Of a stretch of DNA of 64,000 nucleotides, positions 36,906-48,900 are shown piece by piece. Numbering within the stretch: the stretch's first letter is position 1; each line of letters begins with the position of its first letter. The position numbers and the translations under genes are program-made. This stretch comes from Babylonia areolata. Lineage: Eukaryota; Mollusca; Gastropoda; Neogastropoda; Buccinidae. The stretch lies in contig NC_134878.1 in NCBI RefSeq assembly GCF_041734735.1, forward strand, positions 30,720,311-30,784,310. Reading direction: 5' to 3'. The notes below the pieces were generated by a model. That model made no database searches. It had not been told where the DNA came from and worked only from the letters and a program-made list of their open reading frames with translations.

Positions 36906-39900
36906 GTCTGCTTTGCAGGCATTTTGTTGTTTCTTGTTGCTTCTGTCTCAGTGTTTGTGTGTGGGTGGCTCTGTGAACACACAAAATGAAGTGTGGAAAT
37001 GTTTACACACCCCATACAGATCAATTTGATCCATTGATCTTTTTTTGTGTGGTGCAGGTTTTCTTCCACGGAGTCTGTCAACGGACTGCCCATGTGGGTG
37101 AAGCCACATGTCACCAAGTACGACAGCTTTGGCCGTGCTGTCAGGGACATGCTCAACTTCTTCAAAGTAGCAGAGAAAACGGTAAGAAGGCAATGATGTA
37201 CCAGCTGCTGTGGCAAAGCGGTTAGCATTGTAGACTTGAGGACACGGGTTAGCCGAGGGGTTAAAGCGTTGGACTGTCAATCTGAGGGTCCCGGGTTCGA
37301 ATCACAGTGACGGCGCCTGGTGGGTAAAGGGTGGAGATTTTTACGATCTCCCAGGTCAACATAGACACGCCTTCAACACCCTTCGACCAATCTGGAGATC
37401 GACAGCCCTCTCAATCCGCAACAAGATCCGGATTTTTAACACCAACGTGAAGTCGGTTCTACTCTATGGCTCAGAGACGTGGAGAGTGACAAAGACCAGC
37501 ACCCACAAGCTTCAGACATTCACCAACAGATGTCTAAGAAACATCCTGAACATCAGATGGCCAGAGGTTGTCTCCAATGAAGAACTTTGGAACATGACAA
37601 AACAGGCCCAACTGGAGATGGAAATCAAGAAACGGAAATGGGGATGGATAGGCCATACACTACGCAAGCCTGCAACAAACATCACAAGACAGGCTCTTGA
37701 TTGGAACCCACAGGGGAAAAGGAAAGTTGGCCGTCCGAAGCAGACCTGGCGGAGAAGCATTGAGGCAGAGACAAGGGCGGCCGGAATGACGTGGGCCGAA
37801 CTGAAGAGGACCAGCCAGAGCCGGGTGCGTTGGAGGAGTGTTGTTGCGGCCCTATGTTCCCCACGGAATCAAGAGGAATAAGTCAAGTCAAGTCAAGTCC
37901 AGGTCAACATGTGTGCAGACCTGCTAGTGCCTGAACCCCCTTCGTGTGTATATGCAAGCAGAAGATCAAATACGCACGTTAAAAATCCTGTAATCCATGT
38001 CAGCGTTCGGTGGGTTATGGAAACAAGAACATACCCAGCATGCACACGGAGTATGGCTGCCTACATGGCGGGGTAAAAACGGTCATACACATAAAAGCCC
38101 ACTTACATGGGTTCGAGCCCCATCAGAGGTGGAGGTTTTTCAGCCCGTGATCGGCTCCTACCCAGAGGTGAGTGTGCTGTGGACTCAGATGGCAAGACTG
38201 GGACGACACACTGTCGAGGGTCATCCATGTCACAGTGTGGAGTGATGGCCTAGAGGTAATGCGTCCGCCTAGGAAGCGATTGAATCTGAGCACGTTGGTT
38301 CGAATCACGGCTCAGCCGCCGATATTTTCTCCCCCTCCACTAGACCTTGAGTGGTGGTCTGGACGCTAGTCATTCGGATGAGACGATAAACCAAGGTCCC
38401 GTGTGCAGCATGCACTTAGCTCACGTAAAAGAACCCACGGCAACAAAAGGATTGTTCCTGGCAAAATTCCTTAGAAAAATCCACTTCAATAGGAAAAACT
38501 AATAAAACTGCACACAGGAAAAAATACACAAAAAAAAAGACGAAAAAAAAAAGGGTGGCGCTGTAGTGTAGCGACATGCTCTCCCTGGGGAGAGCAACCC
38601 AAATTTCACGCAGAGAAATCTGTTGTGACAAAAAGAGAAATACAATACAATACAATACAATGTGACTTTGGGAGTGTTGCTCAGATTTCCTGACCAACAC
38701 TGCAGGTGTCTGCATCTCTCGTGTCTGGTTGATAGCATCATATTTTATGAGAGTACAGCCTTGTCAAGTCGTCCCAAACCTGAATGGACCCCCCGTAGCA
38801 GCTTGGTCAGTCATCATCTCCATCGTCATTCGTCATAATAGAAATATAGAAGAAAAAAAGTGCCCCAAATTCCTGGGCACGAAGAAAGGAGAAAAAAATG
38901 GCATGATAATACTTCATCACTTTGCCTTATTAACTCTCTCCGGACGAAGGAATGCTCACGCATTCCTACACAAAACGTATTCGGATTCGGACGAAGGAAT
39001 GGAATAGCATTCTCCGAAAGTAAAATTCCATCATGCGCTGTACACGTGATTTTGTGATTAGCCAAGCAGAGTGTGCTGTTCTGGGTCACTCCACAATCGA
39101 ACAGTATGATTGGTCAGCCTGGGATGTGTGGCCTGTCTCGCACACACGCTGACAAAGTCACTGACCGGTCGTCTGCTCGCGTGCCAGCCTGTTAGAAAAG
39201 CGGGCTCTTCTCGGAATGTTGTGAAGAGAACAAGGCAGTGACCGCAACGTTTTAGGGTTGCCGAAGTACTTGAAATGCTACAAACTGAAGGGTCGGACAT
39301 TGAAGAGGTGGATAATGACGAAGAAGAAAGCGAATTTAATGCAGAAAGCGAGCATGGGTATGGTGATTCGGGGTGAAAAATTGGCAGTATTTTCTACATA
39401 TGGCAAAACTGTAAAAATAAGATGAGAAATTTGATTTTTTTTATATGTAATAGCTCAACACGTAATAAACCAGTTCTGAAAGTTTCATTTTCTTACACAG
39501 TATTTTGTAATTTTTGTAATTTTTTTCCAAACCCTTACAAATGGGCCGTCTGTGGGGAAAAGCAAGGGAGAAAACTTGTCGTCCCGAGTGAGTTAATAAG
39601 CAAAGAAATTGGAAAAGTTTTTGGCAATATGGTCTGATGGCTTCTTGTTGAGCATCATTTACTAGACAGTTTTATTGTTTGATGGATATTGAAATCTACT
39701 GTTGTATTTTTGTACACGAGTATCTTTGCCTTATTAAGAAGTCGATAAACTGGAAAACTGTATGGCTATATGGTCTAATTGCTTTTAATCTAACCGTCTT
39801 CTACTAGACAGTTTTATTGTTTGATAGATATTGAAATATGCTGTTGTATTTTTGTATGCAAGTATCTTTGCCTTATTAAGAAGTCAATAAACTGGAAAAC

Positions 39901-42900
39901 TGTATGGCTATATGGTCTAATTGCTTTTAATCTAACCGTCTTCTACTAGACAGTTTTATTGTTTGATAGATATTGAAATATGCTGTTGTATTTTTGTACG
40001 CGAGTATAGATTTCCTTTTGGAAACGCATTGGATGTTTTCATCAACAGAGAGCTTCTTTGAGGTCTTTATTTCATATTTGCTTTTGAGTTGGTAGGCTCT
40101 TTTGAGTTTGAGCTGCACTTGTACTGGAAATCGTGCCATAGAAAAGTTGTGCATTATTATTATTAATCATTTATTGTTATAATTATGAATATTATTGTTA
40201 TTCCTGCAGCTGCCTGCTCCAGTGGCTCGTCACAGTGGCCAGAAAGGTGGCAGTGGGACAGGAAGGAGTTGTGTGGGGGCGTATTTTGAACCCACAACTT
40301 CACGGCATGTCGGCACTGTGCAGCAGGCTTCTGACGTGACGTGTCACGTGCCAGGCTTCAGTAAGCAAGGCGTCGTAAAGAACCAAGGTGAGTCTGGGTG
40401 TCGTTTCAGGGGAACGTTGTATTGCCTCCTCCGTGTTGATTCAGAAAAGGGGTGAGGGCAAGAGGGAGAGGTAAGGAAAAGTGAAACATGGTGTACATAC
40501 ACATCCAGCCACATGCATGCATGCACATGTACACACACACACACACACACACACACATCTATGCACGCACGTACACACACACACATATACACGCATGAAC
40601 AGACACACTTGCACACACACACTCTGTCGCACTCTAACACTCACTCACTCTCTTATTTTTACTGTGCATATACATCAGTCAAGATAGAGAATAAAGGAGA
40701 TTTAATTCTAAGGAAATACTTTACACACACACACACACACATCTATGCACGCACGTACACACACACACACACACATATACACGCATGAACAGACACACTT
40801 GCACACACACACTCTGTCGCACACTAACACTCACTCTCTCACTTTTATTTTTACTGTGCATATACAAGATAGAGAATAAAGGAGATTTAATTCTAAGGAA
40901 ATACTTTAAGACTGTATCATCATATATGTTGTTCAAATGTTCTGTGCATCAGTCGAGATAAAAAAAAAAAAATTTGAGTTTAAGGAAATACTTTAAGACT
41001 GCATTATCACATTCATTGTTAAGATTTTCTGTTAAAAAAACCCACAAAAACCCTGACATCTTTTTTTTCTCTTCCAGAGGATATCCTTGCCTCTTTGAGG
41101 TCACAATACAGTGGACCCAAGAACGACGATAGTGTGCGCAAAAGAGGACTTCTTCAGGCCCTGGACACTATGGAGGTATGCTGTTCGTTGGAAGTCTTAT
41201 TGAGTGGGTAAACAATTTGAAGAGATTCAGAATTATTTATAGGGTGCTGTTATGTCATAAAATTTCTGCCTTGAGACACGGGGTATCATTTTTAACTTGC
41301 TGATATGCCAAGAAATTTCTGTCTGAAAGAAGAAAACTATTACTTCAATGAAGAGTTGTTATGCCTTGAAATTTCTGTGACTTGTTGAAGATTAGTGGAC
41401 AGTGGGAATAGTTTTATTCTGGTTTTGTTTGTCTTGAAATGCTAAGAGGGTATGTTTTGGATATAATTTGCAGTGTGTATGTGTGTGTGTGTGTGTGTGT
41501 TTGAATGAATTACACAAGTTTTTTGTTTCTGTTTCTTTCTTTCCTAATAGGTCATTGATCCGTTGTGGATCCAGAAAGTGCACAGCTTTCATCACAACAG
41601 TGGAATGACCTTGTTGTGTCAGGTGGAAGGAAAGTGGCAGAATGGTTCAGACGCTTATCTGCCAGTACAGTGTCTGTGAGGGTCTGGGTTTGAACCCTGG
41701 CCTCGCCCTTTCTGCCAAGTTTGACTGGAAAATCAAAGCGAGCGTCTAGTCGTTCAAATGAGATTATAAATCAAGGGCCCCACTTGCACCACACACTTTG
41801 AGCACTGTAAAAGAAACCATGGCAACATAGCCGAAAGGTCTTTTTCCTCTGGTGAAATTCTGTAGAAGAAATCCAGTCTGATAGGTACACAAATCGTCCT
41901 AACAGTGGAATGATGATGTTGAATCACCTTGTTCATTCCAGCATCAGTGGTGTTTGCAGCACAGTTGACATGTAGATGACTTGGAAAGGGAACCTCAAGT
42001 TTGTTTACCCGGCCTTTGACTGCAGACCTTTGTTTTGGAGTTTTGTGTAAGAGAAGTGCTTTTTGTTTTTATTTTTCAGAAGTGTACGGAACCTTGTCTC
42101 AGTGCGTCAGAGACTCATCAGGTATGTGTGAATGCATGCTTGTGTTTGAAAGTTGTGAGCATACTTCTGTATGGACTAGATATATGTGATATGTGTTCTT
42201 ATAAACAGTGTTTTAATTACACATACTTAACCATGTGTATTGTTTTACTTTTTTTTAAAACAGTGTGTAATTGTGTGACTTTTTTTCAGTGAGTAATTGT
42301 GTGACTGTCATTCAGCTGTATGGCTGTTAGATTTGTGGTGTCAGGTTATGGAAAGATACAGTGTTAGACTTTTGAGCATTTAATCTCTGGGGGAAAAGGA
42401 TTCATCACTTTATATCTCGTGACCTTGCCAAATGCAGTGAGTAAAAAAACCAACCCAAAACACAAAAACAACAACATCTAATTCAGACAGACTCTGGAGG
42501 AGATCAGTTTATTTCTTCTTATGTTAACCCTCCCAGAACTGTTTGTAATGTAATTCTGGCCCCAACAACACCAACCTCATAAAAAAACCCCACAGAAATT
42601 AAAATGATGATCAAAAGTATATAAGGGTATATGTTTCATGAGAAGATAACCAAGATTTTAGGGGGGGGGGGGGGGGGAGAGAGAAAAAAGAAGAAAATTA
42701 AAGTCTGTATTTTATGGGTGGAAATGGTTCTGAGTTTATTTGCAGTTTTATTATACACAACAAAAAAGTGCAATTGTTTTCCTCAATTATATTGTTCTGT
42801 TCACAAAACTCAAACCACACCCACTCATCCATTCTCACACACTATTTTACAGAATGACAATTTTGTGTTTTGTATTGATTACACTCAGACTCAGTAATAC

Positions 42901-45900
42901 ACATGAAATAAAGCAGACACTGAAAGATGGTTCAAACGTTTCTACTCAGTCTTTATCTCGCCAAAACCACTCATACCCTAAGCCCCTTTTAACACCAGAA
43001 GTCACTTTGAGCACATAATGCAGTCTTTTTGTTGGATTGTCAGTAATGCTTACCCTCATTCTACAGACAACACACAAACACACTGTTAACAATTATTCGG
43101 CTTGAAGCTTTCGTTTGGGGTTTTATAGTAAATAAAACCCAGAAATGAAGACTTCTGGCTAAAATGATGGGATATTTTCATGCCTGCTTCCAGCACAACC
43201 TCACACCCTACAGTATCCTTGTTGGCATGTTATCCTCATCAGGATAACCAAAATTACTTTGATCAACATTACTTTTCTTTCATTTTCTATATTTTCATGG
43301 TCGCTGTCATCGTGGTCAAACAGTATATTAAACAGAATTCCAGCCACCTCTTCTGCACTGTATGTCATGACAGCCATTTTGACACGCTCAGCAAGTTTTT
43401 TGCTTTATAGCACTTAAAAAGTGCATCAATATTCAATCAAAACTTGCCAATAAATTGCTTCAAAAACCCTGCAAGTCACCATTTGCAAAGTTTTGGCAGT
43501 CATATGACCAGCCCTGCTGTTGATCATGCAGTGACCCCTTAACTGTGGCAAAAACCACAGTCAGGAGTGAACGGCTGAAACTTGGTCTTTACATGAGTTA
43601 CAAATCAGAACAGCAAGGACATACGTGTATAATTGTGAGTGCACTGTCATGATTTTATTTCAGCCTGCTGAACCCAGAGGAACTGTGAAGATTCAAACCA
43701 AGAGAAGGAAGATCGTCATAAAGGTGAGGAAAGGATGCCTTTCACATGTGTAATATATAACATGACCATCGGTTAAGAACTGGATGTTTATTCTATTTTA
43801 TGTTTTCATACTCAGAATCAAAAGTTTCAACTTACTTTTACTTTAATATTGAAGTGGTCCCTTACCCCCTTCATCAGCAAAACTGACGCAAAAGAGACTT
43901 GGGTTGGACGTGCTGTGAGTGAACTGAATTCATAGCTGCATCCGTGTTGCCTGGCCATTGGCACCTGCCATGGTGTTGCTACAGACTGTTTGTAAATTGG
44001 TTGAGGCTAGGATTTGCATCTTGATTTTAACACCTTTTTTTATCTCCCTCTTTGAGAAGAGGATTTCTGTCCACAGCACCAGTGTCCTGTCCAGGTCAGT
44101 GTTTTGACCCTGTGATGCAATATACTTTTGGAATGCAGTCACTTCTGGTTATAACGTATCTTGAAATGTTTATCCAGTGCTCTCTCCCATTTCCACCACT
44201 GATATCATCGTCCTCACGGCCAGTGCACTGAATGTGGTAGACAATGCCACAGGTAAGAGCTTAAAAATACAAGTGGTAAAAAGAGCGTAAGCAGCGATAC
44301 CAACTATAATGATTTTGCCATGTTTTGTTAGCGCAATCGCAGTTTGTTCCGACATTACACCAACGCTAAAATTGTTCCGACAAGTTAATTCTCGACTACA
44401 TGCTTTCCTGTCGTAACATTACCCAGACACTCTAGACCTATAAATCACGAGGCCAGGGCAGTCGCTACTGACCTTGTTCTACCGTGATGATGCCTAGCTA
44501 ATTGCGTGCGTGTTTACATTGACACAGCATTGAGTGGACCAGTCAGCTTAATCATTTGCCTGAACAAGAGGGAACGTGGCTGAATCAAGTTGCTTCTTGG
44601 TCAAACAGTGTCTGTGCCATTTGCTGATGTGGCTCGGAGTCTGAGTGTTTCTACCAGATTTCAAAATGTTCATACCAAATTTCCTGATAGTTCCTACAGA
44701 CACTTGACAGGGGTTGGCATCTCTGTGCTAATGGAATGCAGAGTCACTTCTGCTTATATGTACCTTGAAATGTTTCTCCACTGCTCTCTCAGTTTCACTA
44801 ACCAGTATGGTCGTCCTCACAGTCAGTGCACTGAATGTGGCATACAGTCACAGGTAACAGCTGAAAGCGGTGAAAAGACCATAATCACCTGTGTAACATG
44901 TTAACAGTCAAGCTTAGAAACACAAGTGGTGGAAGGAACATAATCAGCTGTGTAACGTGTTACAGCAGAGCTCAAAACTACAAGTGGTGAAAAGAACCTG
45001 ATCAGCTGTGTAACGTATTACAGGCGAAAAACAGTGCTGTTCCCCCACTGACAAAGCAGCAGCCTGTGCATCATGGTGAGGTGGCAGCGTCCACAGCTCC
45101 AGGCCCCAGCACCACCACCACCACCAGCACCAGCACCAGCAGTGGCACAGGGAGCAAGGCTCCAGCCCACAGGACTGGGGCTCATCAGCAGCTGGCTGAA
45201 CACTATCTGGCTGAGGTGAGGCCTTGTCTCTGTCATCTGTGTCGTCAGCTCATGCGGTCACATGCTGTGTGCGTGTGCATGTGTGTGTGTGTGTGTGTGT
45301 GAGAATCAGAATCAGTTTTGATGTCAATTAAACCTTTACAAGGTTTATATGACAAGCATGCAAAGTTACATGTACCACGTGTGTGTGTGTGCGTGTGCAT
45401 GTGCGTGCATGCGTGCGTGTGTCCGTGTGCATGCGTGCATGTGTGGGGGGGCGGTGGTGGTAGGCGCGCATGCGCTCCTGTGAGAGTTGAACAGTCAAAA
45501 AGGTTAAAGGTTATGAATTGATCACCCATTAGGGAGACAGTTTACAATCTATTTTGCAGGAGAAAAGTTTTGTTCATGAATCAAATATGGATTTGAGTAA
45601 TAAACTTGTTTTTCTCTGGAAATTAGATTAGAAACTGTAAATTATATACTTACAGCAACTTTTGTTGTGTGTTTGGTTTTGAGTGTTTTTCTGAATGAGA
45701 ATATGCTTTCACCAAGTGACTGATCAACCTCAGTGAAATGAGATCAGTGCAGATTGAGTGTGAAGTGCGATCACTACTTATTATATCCTTACGGTGTCAC
45801 TGATTTTGCTGATCAGAATGAGCGTGAAGTGCGATCACTACTTATTATATCCCTTTGGTGTCACTGATTTTGCTGATCAGAATGAGTGTGAAGTGCGATC

Positions 45901-48900
45901 ACTACTTATTATATCCCTTTGGTGTCACTGGTTTTGCTGATCAGAATGAGTGTGAAGTGCGATCACTACTTATTATATCCTTATGGTGTCACTGGTTTTG
46001 CTGATCAGAATGAGTGTGAAGTGCGATCACTACTTATTATATCCCTTTGGTGTCACTGATTTTGCTGATCAGAATGAGTGTGAAGTGCGATCACTACTTA
46101 TTATATCCTTATGGTGTCACTGGTTTTGCTGATCAGAATGAGTGTGAAGTGCGATCACTACTTATTATATCCTTACGGTGTCACTGATTTTGCTGATCAG
46201 AATGAGCATGAAGTGCGATCATTACTTATTATATCCTTATGGTGTCACTGATTTTGCTGATCAGAATGTGATGCAGTCCCAAGAGGAAGGAGTCCAGATA
46301 AATAAAGAAACAGACATCCTGACCTGTAAGCTGAAGTCTTTATCTCGTTGAGGTGGCAGCCCTTCACTGACAGTCATACTAACCAACAGCAATCAAGGGG
46401 TTAAATACAACCTTTAATCTCTATGTATATGCAGGAGGAAGGTTGTCAGTTAAGTGTCTGTGAGGGTCTGGGTTCGAATCCTGATCCCAAGGTTTGACTG
46501 GAAAATCAAAGTGAGCGCCTAGTCGTTCAGATGAGACGATAAGCTGAGGTCCTGTATGCAGCATGCACTTGGTGCACAGAAAAAGAACCTGTGGCGACAA
46601 AATTGTTCTCCTGTAGCAAAGTTCTGTGGAAGTCATCCACTCTGACAGGAACACAAATATATATATGCATGCTCTCAAGGCCTGACAAAGCGTGTCAGGT
46701 AATGCTGCCAGTCACGCGTTTGCTGTGCAGATCTGGTGTGGTGTATGTGGATTTGTCTGAACGCAGTGACGCCTTGAGAAACTGAAAACTGATGATCATG
46801 CTAAGCAGCGGTCAAGGGATCAGTCTATACATTTGTGCTTGTGCAGGTGAAAGCTGTGTTGGTCAAGGGGTTAATCTATACGTTTGTGCTTGTGCAGGTG
46901 AAAGCTGTGTTGGTCAAGGGGTTATTCTATAATGTGTGCTTGTGCAGGTGAAAGCTGTGTTGGTCAAGGGGTTAACCTATACATTTGTGCTTGTGCAGGT
47001 GAAAGCTGTACTGGTCAAGGGGTTAATTTATACATTTGTGTTTGTGCAGGTGAAAGCTGTACTGGTCAAGGGATTAATCTATATGTTTGTGCTTGCGCAG
47101 GTGAAAGCTGTGTTGGTCAAGGGGTTAATCTATACATTTGTGCTTGTGCAGGTGAAAGCTGTGTTGGTCAAGGGGTTAATCTGTGCTTGTGCAGGTGAAA
47201 GCTGTGTTGGTCAAGGGGTTAATCTATAATGTGTGCTTGTGCAGGTGAAAGCTGTGTTGGTCAAGGGGTTAACCTATACATTTGTGCTTGTGCAGGTGAA
47301 AGCTGTACTGGTCAAGGGGTTAATCTATACATTTGTGCGTGTGCAGGTGAAAGCTGTGCTGGTCAGGGGGTTAATCTATACGTTTGTGCTTGTGCAGGTG
47401 AAAGCTGTGCTGACCCTGGCAGAGTACAGGCGTTTCTCCTCCACCCTGCAGGAGTACAAGAAGTCTGGAAGTCTCAGCACCGTCACCCCAGTGCTGGCCG
47501 ACCTCTTCACCTCTGACTCCCGTCATTTCCATCTCTTTCGCAGTAGGTTCCATTTGCCCTGTGCTTGCTTGAAAGAATGTTTGATTTCTTCTTCTTCTTT
47601 GTTGGTGGGCTGCAACTTTCACGTTCATTTGTATGTACACGAGTGGGCTTTTACATGTATGACCTTTTTTACCCCACCATGTAGGCAGCCATTCGGGGGT
47701 GGTATGTTTGATTTAAATCTGGTATGCTTAAGTGTGGTGAGTTGAGAGAGAGAGAGAGAGAGAGTGTGTGTGTGTGTGTGTGTGTGCGTGCACATATGCT
47801 TTTGAAAGTGTTTCATACATGCATGTCCTAAGTTTGAGAATGGGTGACAAAGCAGACGAGTAGTTTGAAAATTTTAACGTTTTGATGGCGGCTCTGTGCC
47901 AGAATCGGTTAGGCGTTGGACTTCTCTGATCCAAAGCTGACCAGTGATCAGGGTTTGAGGCCTTGTTTTTGCATGGTGTTGTGTCCTTGGGGGAAAGACA
48001 CTTTCCTCCGATTTTCCTCACTCCACTCCATGTGTGAATGTCTATCTGGGGAAGGTTACTATAGCGGATGAAGAGGATTGGGCCCCCCCCCGCCTTCCTG
48101 TGCCGAGCCTTTGACACAGTGGATATGAATTCACTGCCCTGATGCCCATAAAAGGTCATAGGACCTTTCACCTTTTCTATGTTGAACAGAATTGATGGGA
48201 TTCTTTAATTTATTGTTCAGTTATTGATTTTGGTCAGGCTGCATTTGGTGCAGACCATTTCTGCAAAGTCACCATATGAGAGTGAACAATTAGAATTGAA
48301 CAAAGCATGAAATCACACAGAAAAAAAATCAACAAAAGGATAAAACCATGATAGTACAAATTTCTTTTTTTTTATGTTTATTTTTGAAAGAAAGGGGTAA
48401 TAGAGAATGAAGAAATTCACTTAACATTTGTCACTGAACATTCTGATTTTATTATACTCTGAGAGACACTGAGTAAGTAAGGGTTTGTTTTGTTTATGAG
48501 GCTCTTTCAGTGGTAAGTGAAATAGCTGTCATAGTTAAATACAGTGATACTTTATGAGGCTCTTTCAGTGGTAAGTGAAATAGCTGTCATAGTTAAATAC
48601 AGTGATACTTTATGAGGCTCTTTCAGTGGTAAGTGAAATAGCTGTCATAGTTAAATACAGTGATACTTTATGAGGCTCTTTCAGTGGTAAGTGAAATAGC
48701 TGTCATAGTTAAATACAGTGATACTTTGAGGCTCTTTCAGTGGTAAGTGAAATAGCTGTCATAGTTAAATACAGTGATACTTTATGAGGCTCTTTCAGTG
48801 GTAAGTGAAATAGCTGTCATAGTTAATTACAGTGATACTTTATGAGGCTCTTTCAGTGGTAAGTGAAATAGCTGTCATAAATAATTACAGTGATAGTTTA

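Larger units (their letters stand above)
37203..38830 (+). repeat. SINE-E (long tRNA-headed SINE), sense, split by three insertions
   Basis: The head GCTGCTGTGGCAAAGCGGTT begins at about 37207 and stops at CACGGGTT (about 37248). The body resumes at 38099 with GGGTTCGAGCCCCATCAGAG, runs to about 38233, then resumes at about 38657 with GTGACTTTGGGAGTGTTGCT and continues to about 38830. The order matches the complete antisense copy at 53733-54605. Confidence 0.75.

Noticed and set aside
46932-47745. Open frames with CACAGESC or VKAVLVKGL repeats as a stand-alone repeat protein gene
   Set aside because: They are the 51-bp array read in two frames. One frame runs into RTEL1 exon 30, so it is treated as an exon-extension possibility, not a gene.
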